Of a stretch of DNA of 64,000 nt, positions 18,519 through 27,892 are shown piece by piece (positions within the stretch are counted from its first letter, which is position 1; every line of letters starts with the position of its first letter). This DNA comes from Paenibacillus zeisoli (GTDB taxonomy: Bacteria > Bacillota > Bacilli > Paenibacillales > Paenibacillaceae), in assembly GCF_003994465.1 (NCBI RefSeq), contig NZ_RZNX01000014.1, positions 1 through 64,000 on the forward strand, read 5' to 3'. A program made the position numbers and the translations under genes. Under the pieces are notes generated by a model. It had not been told where the DNA came from, ran no database searches, and was given only the letters and a program-made list of their open reading frames with translations.

Positions 18519-18548
18519 TTGACGCTGTTACATCCCATCATATATACT
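18519..18548 (+). promoter_or_regulatory. Candidate sigH promoter
   Basis: -35 TTGACG (18519-18524) with -10 TATACT (18543-18548, 18 bp) or TATATA (18541-18546, 16 bp). It would place the start about 50 nt before the sigH start codon. Confidence 0.65.
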
Positions 18549-18605
18549 GATCGTATACTTGATTGAAGTGACGGGGCACTGTGCGTTGCAGCCGGAGGGA
18601 TTGTG

Positions 18606-19253
18606 GTGAGTGTCGACCTCAAAGTAATGATGAAATTTGACTATGAAATTCAAAGTGATGAAGACATTGTCGAGGCAGTCCGGGAAGGCGATAGCGAAGC
18701 ACTGGAGTACTTGATCAATAAGTATCGCAGTTTCGTCAGAGCCAAGGCGAGATCCTATTTTCTAATAGGAGCTGACCGGGAGGATATTATTCAGGAAGGC
18801 ATGATCGGTCTTTATAAGTCGATTAGAGACTTTAAGGGTGACAAGCTTGCTTCCTTTAAGGCTTTTGCGGAATTATGTATTACTAGGCAGATCATAACTG
18901 CGATCAAGACAGCGACAAGACAGAAGCATATCCCCTTGAATTCGTACGTGTCATTGGACAAGCCTATTTATGATGAGGATTCCGATCGTACCCTCTTGGA
19001 TGTGATATGCGGTACACAGGTATCTGATCCTGAAGAACTTATTATCAATCAAGAAGAGTTTGTTGGACTGGAAGATAAGATGTCAGAGATTCTCAGCGAC
19101 CTCGAACGTAAGGTACTGATGCTTTATCTGGATGGAAGATCTTATCAGGAAATTGCAGTTGATCTTAGACGGCATGTGAAGTCAATAGATAACGCGCTTC
19201 AACGGGTTAAGCGAAAGCTTGAACGGTATTTGGAAGTTCGTGACGGACTATAG
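18606..19253 (+). CDS. sigH: RNA polymerase sigma-H factor
   Basis: Sigma-H drives early sporulation and competence genes in Bacillales. The 215-aa protein has region 2 with the near-invariant FLIGADREDIIQEGMIGLYK stretch, the GDKLASFKAFAELCITRQI segment and region 4 with DGRSYQEIAVDL and HVKSIDNALQRVKRKLE helix-turn-helix elements. GTG 18606 lies 7 nt after GGAGG; GTG 18603 is also possible. It stands between rae1 and rpmG as in Bacillus, with its own promoter and terminator, so it is a separate unit. Confidence 0.96.
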   Translation: MSVDLKVMMKFDYEIQSDEDIVEAVREGDSEALEYLINKYRSFVRAKARSYFLIGADREDIIQEGMIGLYKSIRDFKGDKLASFKAFAELCITRQIITAIKTATRQKHIPLNSYVSLDKPIYDEDSDRTLLDVICGTQVSDPEELIINQEEFVGLEDKMSEILSDLERKVLMLYLDGRSYQEIAVDLRRHVKSIDNALQRVKRKLERYLEVRDGL

Positions 19254-19267
19254 TATTACTTAGAGAA

Positions 19268-19294
19268 GGGACTCATGATGGAGTCTTTTTTTCT
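19268..19294 (+). terminator. Terminator of sigH
   Basis: GACTC-ATGATG-GAGTC (19270-19285) followed by seven T. A short stem, but placed right after the sigH stop. Confidence 0.75.
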
Positions 19295-19687
19295 TTTTAT
19301 TAGTACATTGAGAACGAGTCCCTCCTCTCTTGAATTCGTTTAAATAGATTCATAATATAGGATGTTTAGAGAGCGGAAGACGAGTCCATACTTAGACTTG
19401 AGTTGAAAAGCGGCTTCAGAGAGAAATTGAAGATAATAACAGGCTAAATCCGCACAGGGCAAGGCCATTCTTTCATTGACACGGCTATACCCTTATGATA
19501 AAGTGTTTTAGGTAGGCCAAATTTCGCGCTTGCTTTTTTTGAATTAAGGAGATTTAGGGATTTACTTAATATTTCCTGAATTCCAGATTGGGCAGAGCGA
19601 CCTTAGGTCTCTCTGAACGGCCCGGCCCTGCGTCGGGATCAATATAGAGACTTCTGTAAGAAAGAATGTCTTCGGGAGGTGCACATC
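19295..19687. other. Non-coding region upstream of rpmG
   Basis: Almost 400 bp with no credible gene. It contains the promoter at 19476-19504 and then a 170-nt leader with some hairpin potential (for example GAGACTTC with GAATGTCTTC near 19646-19675). I see no known RNA motif in it. Confidence 0.55.
19476..19504 (+). promoter_or_regulatory. Promoter of the rpmG-secE-nusG operon
   Basis: -35 TTGACA (19476-19481), 17 bp, extended -10 TGA-TAAAGT (19496-19504). The -35 is perfect and the -10 moderate. Confidence 0.7.
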
Positions 19688-19837
19688 ATGCGGGTAATTA
19701 TCACGTTGGCTTGTACGAACTGCAAACAAAGAAACTACACGACAACGAAAAACAAGCGTAACCACCCCGACCGCATGGAGATGAAGAAATTTTGCAAGTT
19801 CTGTAACGAGCAATTTCCTCATCGCGAAACCAGATAG
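19688..19837 (+). CDS. rpmG: 50S ribosomal protein L33
   Basis: A 49-aa ribosomal protein of the large subunit near the E site. It begins [17 protein letters not shown] and has both zinc-binding pairs, C9/C12 and C36/C39, so it is the zinc-dependent C+ form rather than a zinc-free paralogue. The ATG follows CGGGAGGTG by 6 nt. It is the first gene before secE and nusG, the standard order in Firmicutes. Confidence 0.96.
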   Translation: MRVIITLACTNCKQRNYTTTKNKRNHPDRMEMKKFCKFCNEQFPHRETR

Positions 19838-19858
19838 TCTTTGGAGGTGTAGGTGCGG

Positions 19859-20050
19859 ATGAAACGTAGTTTCAAGTCGATGTTTTCTTTTTTCTCTGAA
19901 AGCTGGGCTGAGCTTAAAAAAGTTCGCTGGCCTAATCGTAAAGAGCTGACGAATTATACGCTGATTGTCCTCGGTACAATCGTAGTTGTCGCAATTTATT
20001 TTTGGGTTCTTGACATCGGCATTTCCGCTGTGATCAACGCGATTATTTAA
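19859..20050 (+). CDS. secE: Preprotein translocase subunit SecE
   Basis: SecE clamps SecY in the SecYEG export channel. The 63-aa single-span form has the amphipathic helix with the conserved ELKKVRWPNRKEL motif and one transmembrane segment (about 35-58). I use ATG 19859. GTG 19853 would add two residues and lies closer to the GGAGGT at 19843-19848. It overlaps no neighbour and is 22 nt before nusG. Confidence 0.95.
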   Translation: MKRSFKSMFSFFSESWAELKKVRWPNRKELTNYTLIVLGTIVVVAIYFWVLDIGISAVINAII

Positions 20051-20072
20051 GAAGGGTCCCAGGTGGCTTGAT

Positions 20073-20606
20073 ATGGAAAAAAGATGGTATGTAGTTCATA
20101 CCTATTCCGGGTATGAGAATAAAGTCAAAGCCAATTTGGAAAAACGCGTTGAGTCTATGGGCATGGAAGACAAGATTTTCCGGGTTCTTGTTCCTATGGA
20201 AGAAGAAATCGTAAACAAAGACGGGAAGAAAAAGACCGTTATGCGTAAAGTTTACCCTGGTTATGTCTTGGTGGAAATGATCCAGACTGACGATTCTTGG
20301 TATGTTGTCCGCAATACACCTGGAGTTACAGGTTTCGTCGGCTCGACAGGTTCCGGTTCTAAACCGACTGCTTTGCTTCCAGAAGAAGTAGAACAGATCC
20401 TGAACCACATGGGAATGGATGAACCGAAGCCGGTCATTGAGTTTGAACTCAAGGAATCTGTACGTATTAAGGTTGGTCCGTTTGCCAATTTTGTTGGGTC
20501 TGTAGAAGAAATTCTAACCGACAAAAGCAAGGTAAAGGTTCACGTCAACATGTTTGGACGGGAAACCCCGCTTGAGCTTGATTTTACTCAAGTGGAGAAG
20601 CTATAG
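20073..20606 (+). CDS. nusG: Transcription elongation/antitermination factor NusG
   Basis: Binds RNA polymerase through its NGN domain and the ribosome or Rho through its KOW domain; in Firmicutes it also promotes sequence-specific pausing. The 177-aa protein starts MEKRWYVVHTYSGYENKV, typical of the NGN domain, with MRKVYPGYVLVEM and a KOW domain near the C-terminus (VRIKVGPFANFVGSVEEI). The ATG follows CCAGGTGG. It ends the secE-nusG pair, and rplK follows 77 nt later with no clear terminator. Confidence 0.97.
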   Translation: MEKRWYVVHTYSGYENKVKANLEKRVESMGMEDKIFRVLVPMEEEIVNKDGKKKTVMRKVYPGYVLVEMIQTDDSWYVVRNTPGVTGFVGSTGSGSKPTALLPEEVEQILNHMGMDEPKPVIEFELKESVRIKVGPFANFVGSVEEILTDKSKVKVHVNMFGRETPLELDFTQVEKL

Positions 20607-20683
20607 TTTTCTTAAGGTTTTCTGTGGGAGGGATTGACGAGTTTAATCCCGGGTACCACTATTAGTGCAAGGAGGTGTTTTAC

Positions 20684-21109
20684 ATGGCTAAAAAGATCAT
20701 TAAAGTTGTAAAACTGCAAATTCCTGCGGGGAAAGCGAATCCAGCACCTCCGGTAGGTCCAGCGCTGGGTCAAGCAGGTGTCAACATCATGGCATTCTGT
20801 AAGGAATTCAACGCTCGTACTGCCGATCAAGCAGGTTTGATCATTCCGGTTGAAATTTCGGTATTTGAAGATCGTTCTTTCACTTTCATTACCAAGACTC
20901 CACCGGCTGCAGTATTGCTTCGCGTAGCTGCTAAGATCGAGAAGGGTTCTGGTGAACCTAACAAGAAGAAAGTAGCAACTGTGAACCGTGCGACTGTACG
21001 TCAAATCGCGGAACAAAAAATGCCTGACCTTAACGCAGCTTCCGTTGAAGCAGCAATGCTTATGGTTGAAGGTACTGCCCGTAGTATGGGTATCACAATC
21101 CAAGACTAG
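20684..21109 (+). CDS. rplK: 50S ribosomal protein L11
   Basis: L11 forms the GTPase-associated centre with 23S rRNA and is the platform for stringent factor and thiopeptide binding. The 141-aa length is exact for the family, with the proline-rich [21 protein letters not shown]-terminal motif and the C-terminal RNA-binding domain. ATG 20684 follows AAGGAGGTG by 7 nt; an upstream in-frame TTG is not needed. It pairs with rplA. Confidence 0.98.
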   Translation: MAKKIIKVVKLQIPAGKANPAPPVGPALGQAGVNIMAFCKEFNARTADQAGLIIPVEISVFEDRSFTFITKTPPAAVLLRVAAKIEKGSGEPNKKKVATVNRATVRQIAEQKMPDLNAASVEAAMLMVEGTARSMGITIQD

Positions 21110-21185
21110 TCTTTGGATGCTGCCGGATACGTCCGGCTAACAAGTGGGAGGAATATCCGCTAATACCACAAAGGAGGAAATTTAA

Positions 21186-21878
21186 ATGGCTAAACACGGT
21201 AAAAAATACCTTGAAGCTGCTAAGCTGATTGACAGCGAAGCAACTTACGAGCCTGCTGAAGCCGTTGAACTGGTTAAGAAGGCAGCTACTGCTAAATTCG
21301 ACGAAACTGTTGAAGCTGCAGTACGTTTGGGCGTAGACCCTCGTAAACAAGACCAAGCTGTTCGTGGTGTAGTTGTATTGCCACACGGTACTGGTAAAAC
21401 TCAACGCGTCCTTGTATTTGCTAAAGGTGATAAAGCGAAAGAAGCTGAAGCTGCTGGCGCTGACTACGTAGGCGATCAAGACGTTATCAATAAAATCCAA
21501 CAAGGCTGGTTCGAGTTCGATGTTTGCGTAGCAACACCGGACATGATGAGTGAAGTTGGTAAATTGGGTCGTCTTCTCGGGGGTAAAGGTTTGATGCCAA
21601 ACCCTAAAGCGGGAACAGTTACGTTTGACGTAGCTAAGGCGGTTCAAGAAATCAAAGCGGGTAAAATTGAGTACCGTCTTGATAAAGCAGGTCAAATTCA
21701 TGCGCCAATCGGTAAAGTATCCTTTGATGCTGACAAACTGAATGAGAACCTTAAAGTTCTTATTGACGCATTGAACCGCGCTAAACCAGCGGCTGCTAAA
21801 GGCGTATACTTGAAGAACATCGCGATTTCTTCGACGATGGGACCAAGTGCTCGTGTAAACACTGCATCTTACAGATAA
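21186..21878 (+). CDS. rplA: 50S ribosomal protein L1
   Basis: L1 forms the mobile stalk that moves tRNA out of the E site, and in many bacteria it represses its own mRNA. It is 230 aa, with the [19 protein letters not shown] motif and a [10 protein letters not shown]-type C-terminus. The ATG follows AAAGGAGGAAATTTA. After its stop lies a perfect 10-bp palindrome (21880-21902) without a T tract, perhaps an mRNA 3' end or processing site. Confidence 0.98.
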   Translation: MAKHGKKYLEAAKLIDSEATYEPAEAVELVKKAATAKFDETVEAAVRLGVDPRKQDQAVRGVVVLPHGTGKTQRVLVFAKGDKAKEAEAAGADYVGDQDVINKIQQGWFEFDVCVATPDMMSEVGKLGRLLGGKGLMPNPKAGTVTFDVAKAVQEIKAGKIEYRLDKAGQIHAPIGKVSFDADKLNENLKVLIDALNRAKPAAAKGVYLKNIAISSTMGPSARVNTASYR

Positions 21879-21908
21879 GATTTATTACCTTTGGTAATAA
21901 ATTCAGGG

Positions 21909-21938
21909 TTGACTCTTGAGTAAACCCTCTGGTATAGT
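21909..21938 (+). promoter_or_regulatory. Promoter of the rplJ-rplL operon
   Basis: -35 TTGACT (21909-21914) and -10 TATAGT (21933-21938), 18 bp apart. It lies just before the L10 leader. Confidence 0.75.
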
Positions 21939-21944
21939 AAAGTG

Positions 21945-22105
21945 GTTGCATTGATTTCAACAATTAAATGTGAATATGCTTACCGTAGACAGTAGGTGCC
22001 TTGCGGCTTAATTTCCTACCGAGGTGTTGTGATAGAGATTCGGACTTTGCAGTGTTCTGTGAATGATGATTTATCAGGCCTTCGTGATTCTACGGAGGCT
22101 TTTTT
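21945..22105 (+). promoter_or_regulatory. L10 leader (ribosomal protein autoregulation)
   Basis: The leader before rplJ contains the ACCGTAGACAGTAGGTGCC stretch and its pairing partner CCTACCGAGGTG, the recognisable core of the Firmicutes L10 leader that L10(L12) binds. It ends in an attenuator hairpin GCCTTCG with CGGAGGC (22078-22099) followed by TTTTTT. Excess L10 complex should favour termination. The remaining 150 nt to rplJ show no second motif. Confidence 0.85.
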
Positions 22106-22257
22106 GATGGGCATTAGAAGGACCGGTTAACGTGTTAATCTGATCCCCACAAAAAAACTTCCTAATATAAACGGCTTGCCCTTTATTGCAGGGGAGCTGT
22201 TGGGTCAACGATATATTATGTCCGGCAGCTCAGTAAATCTAACAGGAGGTGTACAGT

Positions 22258-22767
22258 TTGGCAAATGCAAAAGTAATTCAAGCAAAACAAGATGCCGTTG
22301 ATGTAGTAACTTCTAAACTGCGCGAGAGCGTAACGACTGTTGTTGCTGACTACCGCGGTCTGAATGTTTCTCAAGTAACCGAACTTCGTAAACAGCTTCG
22401 CGAAGCTGGTATCGAATTCCAAGTGCTGAAGAACTCGCTTGTTCGCCGCGCGACTGCAGCTGCAGAATTGACAGAACTTGATGAAGTTCTGGCAGGTCCT
22501 ACAGCGATCGCATTCAGCACGAATGATGCTGTAGCTCCAGCTAAAATTCTTAACGATTTCGCTAAGAAGAATGATGCTCTTAAAATTAAGGGTGGCGTGG
22601 TTGAAGGCCGTGTAGTCGGCGTAGACCAAATCAAAGCTCTTGCGGAACTTCCTTCTCGCGAAGGTCTCCTTTCCATGCTCCTCAGCGTGCTTCAAGCTCC
22701 TGTGCGCAACTTCGCGCTTGCAGTTAAAGCCGTTGCTGACAAAGAAGAAACTGGCGCTAGCGCGTAA
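22258..22767 (+). CDS. rplJ: 50S ribosomal protein L10
   Basis: L10 anchors the L7/L12 stalk to the GTPase centre. The 169-aa protein begins [11 protein letters not shown] once TTG 22258 is read as start. The reason for TTG is AGGAGGT at 22244-22250 with a 7-nt gap, while the frame opening at 22249 lies inside that site. It contains the VADYRGL and [12 protein letters not shown] motifs. Autoregulated through the leader upstream. Confidence 0.96.
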   Translation: MANAKVIQAKQDAVDVVTSKLRESVTTVVADYRGLNVSQVTELRKQLREAGIEFQVLKNSLVRRATAAAELTELDEVLAGPTAIAFSTNDAVAPAKILNDFAKKNDALKIKGGVVEGRVVGVDQIKALAELPSREGLLSMLLSVLQAPVRNFALAVKAVADKEETGASA

Positions 22768-22827
22768 GGATCTTTTTGAACTAGTAATTTAACAAAAACT
22801 ATAAAATTATATAACGGAGGTTCTACC

Positions 22828-23190
22828 ATGAGTAAAGAAACAATTTTGGAAGAAATCAAAGGTATGACTGTTCTTGAACTTAACGATCTCGTTAAAGCAA
22901 TTGAAGAGGAATTCGGCGTAACTGCAGCAGCTCCAGTAGTTGTAGCAGGTGGCGGCGGTGGCGAAGCAGCTGCTGAGCAATCCGAGTTCGACGTAATTTT
23001 GACAAGCGCTGGCGCTTCCAAAATCAACGTAATCAAAGTGGTTCGCGAAATCACTGGTCTTGGCTTGAAAGAAGCAAAAGACTTGGTTGACAACGCTCCA
23101 AAAGCATTGAAAGAAAAAGTATCTAAAGAAGATGCTGAAGCGGTTAAAGCTAAATTGGAAGAAGCAGGCGCTTCTGTAGAAGTGAAGTAA
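22828..23190 (+). CDS. rplL: 50S ribosomal protein L7/L12
   Basis: The flexible stalk protein that recruits translation factors. It is 120 aa, with the N-terminal dimerisation domain, an Ala/Gly hinge ([17 protein letters not shown]) and the C-terminal domain with [20 protein letters not shown]. The ATG follows ACGGAGGTT by 7 nt. Codons are strongly biased, as expected for a very abundant protein. A terminator follows directly. Confidence 0.98.
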   Translation: MSKETILEEIKGMTVLELNDLVKAIEEEFGVTAAAPVVVAGGGGGEAAAEQSEFDVILTSAGASKINVIKVVREITGLGLKEAKDLVDNAPKALKEKVSKEDAEAVKAKLEEAGASVEVK

Positions 23191-23205
23191 TTCTTCTTCT
23201 CCCGC

Positions 23206-23241
23206 ACAAACCCCTTGAAGATATTCAAGGGGTTTGTTTTT
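23206..23241 (+). terminator. Terminator after rplL
   Basis: A perfect 12-bp stem, AAACCCCTTGAA (23208-23219) with TTCAAGGGGTTT (23224-23235), then TGTTTTT. Confidence 0.93.
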
Positions 23242-23333
23242 ATATAAGTGGATGCCTGGAAAATCCAGGTGTGCATCATTTATATAGAAACTATAAAAGA
23301 TAGAATATTGAATCTAATAGCTGGAGGGAAAGT

Positions 23334-23933
23334 ATGCCCGATCATTATTATTCCAGTAAGCCGGAGACGGCTCATGACCGCAAGACTTGGGAGGCAGAAC
23401 TAAGAGGCAGAACATATAAGTTTGTGAGCGATGCTGGGGTATTCTCCAAACAGGGCATTGACTTCGGAAGTCGGGTTTTGATCGAGGCCATGGAGATTCC
23501 TGCGGAAGCCAGTGTCTTGGATGTTGGCTGTGGATACGGTCCGATGGGAATGGCTGCTGCAGGACTTGCCGTGAAGGGGAAAGTGACCCTTGTTGACGTG
23601 AATGAACGTGCCGTTGAGTTAGCCAAAGAGAACGTATCTAATAATGGAATCAAGAATGTAACGGTAATCCAAAGTGACCTATATAAAGAACTCGGTGATC
23701 AGAAGTTTGATGTAATACTGACGAACCCGCCCATACGCGCAGGCAAGATGACAGTACATGCGATCTTTGAGGGAGCCGCGGAACGGCTTAATAAGGGTGG
23801 TTCACTCTGGGTAGTTATACAAAAAAAACAGGGTGCGCCTTCGGCGAAAGAAAAGCTGGAATCGTTGTTTGGAGAAGTTGAGGAAGTTACAAAGGAGAAG
23901 GGATACCGGATCTTTAAGGCTACCAAAAATTAA
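23334..23933 (+). CDS. ybxB: Class I SAM-dependent methyltransferase (YbxB, RsmC-like)
   Basis: The 199-aa product has the SAM-binding motif VLDVGCGYGPMGM, the acidic LVDVNERAVELA loop and the catalytic NPPIRAG motif (NPP-type) of N-methylating enzymes acting on bases. The family is RsmC-like, whose E. coli member methylates 16S rRNA G1207. That exact target here is an inference. The ATG follows TGGAGGG by 8 nt. It lies between rplL and rpoB as ybxB does in Bacillus, after a terminator, and may be read from its own weak promoter or by readthrough. Confidence 0.92.
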   Translation: MPDHYYSSKPETAHDRKTWEAELRGRTYKFVSDAGVFSKQGIDFGSRVLIEAMEIPAEASVLDVGCGYGPMGMAAAGLAVKGKVTLVDVNERAVELAKENVSNNGIKNVTVIQSDLYKELGDQKFDVILTNPPIRAGKMTVHAIFEGAAERLNKGGSLWVVIQKKQGAPSAKEKLESLFGEVEEVTKEKGYRIFKATKN

Positions 23934-23976
23934 TCCGCAACCACAAAGATCATGGACATTAAGCAAAAGATAGCTG

Positions 23977-24005
23977 TTGACTTGAGTGTATGACTGTGGT
24001 ATTAT
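23977..24005 (+). promoter_or_regulatory. Promoter of rpoB-rpoC
   Basis: -35 TTGACT (23977-23982), 17 bp, -10 TATTAT (24000-24005). The start is predicted near 24012. Confidence 0.75.
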
Positions 24006-24309
24006 TGTAAAATGTCAGTATTAGGATGCCCTACATGGCTTTAGTCTGCTGAAATGTCAAGCATAATTTCGGGAGTAGAGGTTCACTAATCTTCTATATA
24101 CGTATATTATGCCCATTTTTGGCAAATCTACTGATAATGAGGACATCGACAGGAAAGGCACTAATAATGATGCTCTTTTTTCGAAAGCATTCGATAAGGG
24201 CTTTTCTTTATTTGTGCATGAATCCGTTTCTATGGACTTTATTATATAGGGACAAACACGGGTTCGCAATGAAATTTTTAAGTGAGTAGACATGAGGGGT
24301 GAGTTTAAG
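24006..24309 (+). other. Long rpoB leader
   Basis: About 300 nt of untranslated leader. It contains a possible hairpin near 24168-24195 (ATGCT with AGCAT around a T-rich loop) and T runs, but no clear terminator and no recognised RNA family. No small reading frame with a ribosome binding site is visible. Confidence 0.5.
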
Positions 24310-27300
24310 TTGGCAGGACATCTTGTTCAATATGGTCGACGCACTCGGCGTAGTTATGCGCGAATTAACGAGGTACTCGAGGTTCCGAACCTGATTGAGA
24401 TCCAACAAAAATCATACGAATGGTTTTTGGAGGAAGGTCTTCGGGAAATGTTTCAGGACATCTCGCCGATACAGGATTTTACCGGCAATTTGATTCTGGA
24501 ATTTATCGACTACAGTCTTGGTGAACCAAAGTATACGGTAGACGATGCGAAAGAGCGTGACGTTACGTATGCGGCACCGCTTAGAGTAAAAGTCCGGCTC
24601 ATTAATAAAGAAACCGGCGAAGTCAAAGAGCAGGAAGTGTTCATGGGGGATTTCCCGCTGATGACGGAAACCGGCACCTTCATTATCAATGGTGCAGAAC
24701 GGGTTATTGTCAGCCAGTTGGTCCGCTCCCCTAGCGTCTATTTCAATACCAAAATAGATAAGAACGGCAAGAAGACTTACACGGCGACGGTAATTCCTAA
24801 CCGTGGTGCATGGCTAGAGCTTGAGACGGATGCTAAGGACATCATTTATGTCCGGATCGACCGTACTCGTAAAATTCCAGTAACCGTACTGCTTCGTGCA
24901 CTCGGTTTTGGTACAGATGCTGAGATTCTAGACCTTCTCGGTAACGATGAATATATCCGCAATACGCTGGATAAAGACAATACGGACTCCACGGAGAAAG
25001 CGCTCATTGAGATCTATGAACGTCTTCGTCCAGGCGAGCCTCCTACACTTGATAACGCAAGAAGTTTGCTGGTTGCCCGCTTCTTTGATCCGAAGCGTTA
25101 CGATCTTGCGAATGTAGGCCGCTACAAAATTAACAAAAAGCTTCACATTAAGAACCGTCTCTTTAATCAGCGTCTTGCAGAGTCCCTCATTGATACATCA
25201 ACTGGGGAGATTATTGCAGAAGCGGGTCAAATGGTTGATCGCCGTTTGTTGGATGAGATTCTTAAGAATCTGGAAGAAGGTGTGGGCTTTAAGACTTACC
25301 ATGTAGCTAACGGTGTACTTGAGTCCGAAGATGTACCTCTCCAGACCATCGATGTATTCTCGCCAATTGAAGATGGCAAAGTCGTTAAAGTCATCGCAAA
25401 TCGCGATATTGATAAATCGGTTAAGAACATTACACCTGCTGATATTATCTCCTCAATCAGCTATTTCATTAACCTGCTGCATGGAATCGGAAGCACGGAT
25501 GATATCGATCATCTCGGTAACCGTCGCCTGCGCTCTGTTGGTGAACTGCTGCAGAACCAATTCCGCATTGGCTTGTCCCGTATGGAACGTGTGGTTCGCG
25601 AGAGAATGTCCATTCAGGATGCGAATGTAATTACACCACAGGCTCTGATCAACATTCGTCCGGTTATTGCCTCAATCAAAGAGTTCTTCGGTAGCTCCCA
25701 GCTGTCCCAGTTTATGGACCAGACGAACCCGCTTGCGGAACTTACGCATAAGCGCCGTCTGTCTGCACTCGGACCTGGTGGTTTGACCCGGGAACGTGCG
25801 GGCATGGAAGTGCGTGACGTTCACCACTCTCACTATGGCCGTATGTGTCCGATTGAGACACCGGAAGGCCCGAACATCGGTCTGATCAACTCCTTGTCCA
25901 CATTTGCCCGCATTAACGAATATGGCTTTATTGAAGCGCCATACCGTTGGGTAGATCCTAAGACAGGAAAAGTTACGGAGCAGATCTCCTATTTGACTGC
26001 GGATGAAGAAGATAACTATGTTATCGCACAGGCCAATGTTGAGTTAAATGAAGACGGTGGTTTTGCGGAAGATCAGGTTATCGTTCGTTATAACAAACAG
26101 TCGGATAACATTTTGACAATGCCTAGCGATCGCGTGGATTACATGGATATCTCTCCAAAACAGGTTGTGTCGGTAGCTACCGCGCTTATTCCGTTCTTGG
26201 AGAACGATGACTCCAACCGTGCACTGATGGGATCCAACATGCAGCGGCAGGCTGTGCCACTCCTTATTCCTAAAGCTCCGCTTGTAGGAACAGGGATGGA
26301 ACATAAGTCTGCGAAGGATTCCGGTGTATGTATAGTTGCTAAATATGATGGAATCATTGAACGTTCGGCCGCTAATGAAATTTGGCTTCGCCGTGTTGAG
26401 ACGGTCGAAGGCAAGCAAGTTAAAGGCGACCTAGTTAAATATAAATTACACAAATTTATGCGTTCGAACCAAGGAACATGCATTAACCAGCGTCCAATCG
26501 TTAAGACGGGTGAAATCGTCCGCAAAGGCGATATCCTTGCTGACGGCCCTTCTACAGAGATGGGAGAATTGGCACTGGGCCGTAATGTGGTCGTAGCCTT
26601 CATGACTTGGGAAGGTTACAACTATGAGGATGCGATTCTCCTTAGTGAGAAGCTTGTCAAAGAAGATGTGTACACCTCGATCCACATTGAGGAGTATGAA
26701 TCCGAGGCTCGTGATACGAAGCTTGGACCAGAAGAAATTACTCGCGATATTCCGAACGTGGGTGAAGAAGCGCTTAGAAATCTTGACGAACGTGGAATTA
26801 TTCGCGTAGGTGCTGAGATTGGTGCTGGCGATATCCTTGTTGGTAAAGTTACACCTAAAGGGGTAACTGAGCTCACTGCGGAAGAGCGCCTTCTGCATGC
26901 GATTTTTGGTGAGAAAGCTCGTGAAGTACGTGATACTTCTCTGCGTGTACCGCATGGTACAGATGGTATCGTTGTTGACGTTAAGGTATTCACCCGTGAG
27001 AACGGTGATGAGCTGCCGCCAGGCGTTAACCAACTTGTTCGTGTATATATTGCCCAAAAACGTAAAATTTCCGAAGGTGACAAAATGGCCGGACGACATG
27101 GTAACAAGGGTGTCGTAGCGCGTATTTTGCCTGAGGAAGATATGCCGTTCCTGCCTGATGGCACACCAGTACAAGTCGTGCTTAACCCGCTCGGGGTACC
27201 TTCACGGATGAACATCGGACAGGTGCTTGAAATCCACTTGGGTATGGCGGCTATGCACTTGGGTATCCACGTAGCAACTCCTGTATTTGATGGTGCCAAA

Positions 27301-27855
27301 GAGTATGACGTATTTGATACCATGGAAGAAGCCGGTATGCAGCGTAACGGTAAGACTGTGCTGTATGATGGCCGTACGGGAGACAAATTCGAACGTGAAG
27401 TTACTGTTGGTGTCATGCACATGATCAAACTCGCTCACATGGTTGACGATAAGATCCATGCCCGCTCTACAGGTCCTTACTCTCTCGTTACTCAACAGCC
27501 TCTGGGCGGTAAAGCTCAGTTCGGTGGACAGCGTTTCGGGGAGATGGAGGTATGGGCACTTGAGGCTTATGGTGCTGCTTATACCCTGCAGGAGATTCTG
27601 ACTGTCAAATCCGATGACGTGGTGGGCCGGGTTAAGACCTACGAATCCATTGTCAAAGGTGAGAATGTTCCGGAACCGGGTGTTCCTGAATCCTTTAAAG
27701 TATTGATCAAAGAGCTTCAAAGCTTGGGTATGGACGTGAAAATCCTGAGTGAGAATGAAGAAGAGATCGAAATGAGAGAAATAGACGATGAAGAGGATGC
27801 TGCAGGCGACAAACTTAGTTTGAACCTGGAAGGCTCTGAAGTCGGCGTAGAATAG
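24310..27855 (+). CDS. rpoB: DNA-directed RNA polymerase subunit beta
   Basis: Beta subunit of RNA polymerase. From TTG 24310 the product is 1181 aa and begins [16 protein letters not shown], matching other Bacillales RpoB proteins (M-G-LVQYGR). The site GAGGGGTGAG at 24294-24303 fits it. ATG 24292 would add six residues but has no ribosome binding site. The rifampicin region [20 protein letters not shown] is wild type, consistent with sensitivity. An acidic tail ends the protein. rpoC follows after 37 nt. Confidence 0.97.
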   Translation: MAGHLVQYGRRTRRSYARINEVLEVPNLIEIQQKSYEWFLEEGLREMFQDISPIQDFTGNLILEFIDYSLGEPKYTVDDAKERDVTYAAPLRVKVRLINKETGEVKEQEVFMGDFPLMTETGTFIINGAERVIVSQLVRSPSVYFNTKIDKNGKKTYTATVIPNRGAWLELETDAKDIIYVRIDRTRKIPVTVLLRALGFGTDAEILDLLGNDEYIRNTLDKDNTDSTEKALIEIYERLRPGEPPTLDNARSLLVARFFDPKRYDLANVGRYKINKKLHIKNRLFNQRLAESLIDTSTGEIIAEAGQMVDRRLLDEILKNLEEGVGFKTYHVANGVLESEDVPLQTIDVFSPIEDGKVVKVIANRDIDKSVKNITPADIISSISYFINLLHGIGSTDDIDHLGNRRLRSVGELLQNQFRIGLSRMERVVRERMSIQDANVITPQALINIRPVIASIKEFFGSSQLSQFMDQTNPLAELTHKRRLSALGPGGLTRERAGMEVRDVHHSHYGRMCPIETPEGPNIGLINSLSTFARINEYGFIEAPYRWVDPKTGKVTEQISYLTADEEDNYVIAQANVELNEDGGFAEDQVIVRYNKQSDNILTMPSDRVDYMDISPKQVVSVATALIPFLENDDSNRALMGSNMQRQAVPLLIPKAPLVGTGMEHKSAKDSGVCIVAKYDGIIERSAANEIWLRRVETVEGKQVKGDLVKYKLHKFMRSNQGTCINQRPIVKTGEIVRKGDILADGPSTEMGELALGRNVVVAFMTWEGYNYEDAILLSEKLVKEDVYTSIHIEEYESEARDTKLGPEEITRDIPNVGEEALRNLDERGIIRVGAEIGAGDILVGKVTPKGVTELTAEERLLHAIFGEKAREVRDTSLRVPHGTDGIVVDVKVFTRENGDELPPGVNQLVRVYIAQKRKISEGDKMAGRHGNKGVVARILPEEDMPFLPDGTPVQVVLNPLGVPSRMNIGQVLEIHLGMAAMHLGIHVATPVFDGAKEYDVFDTMEEAGMQRNGKTVLYDGRTGDKFEREVTVGVMHMIKLAHMVDDKIHARSTGPYSLVTQQPLGGKAQFGGQRFGEMEVWALEAYGAAYTLQEILTVKSDDVVGRVKTYESIVKGENVPEPGVPESFKVLIKELQSLGMDVKILSENEEEIEMREIDDEEDAAGDKLSLNLEGSEVGVE

Positions 27856-27892
27856 CATTACAAATCAGGATTTGGTTAAGGAGGGATGCTCT

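Noticed and set aside
21880-21903. Terminator after rplA
   Set aside because: The 10-bp stem is perfect, but no T tract follows; the next bases are CAGGG. It may be a processing site, not a terminator.
25670-25800. Rifampicin-resistance change in rpoB
   Set aside because: The cluster I region reads as wild type at the usual Gln, Asp, His, Arg and Ser positions.
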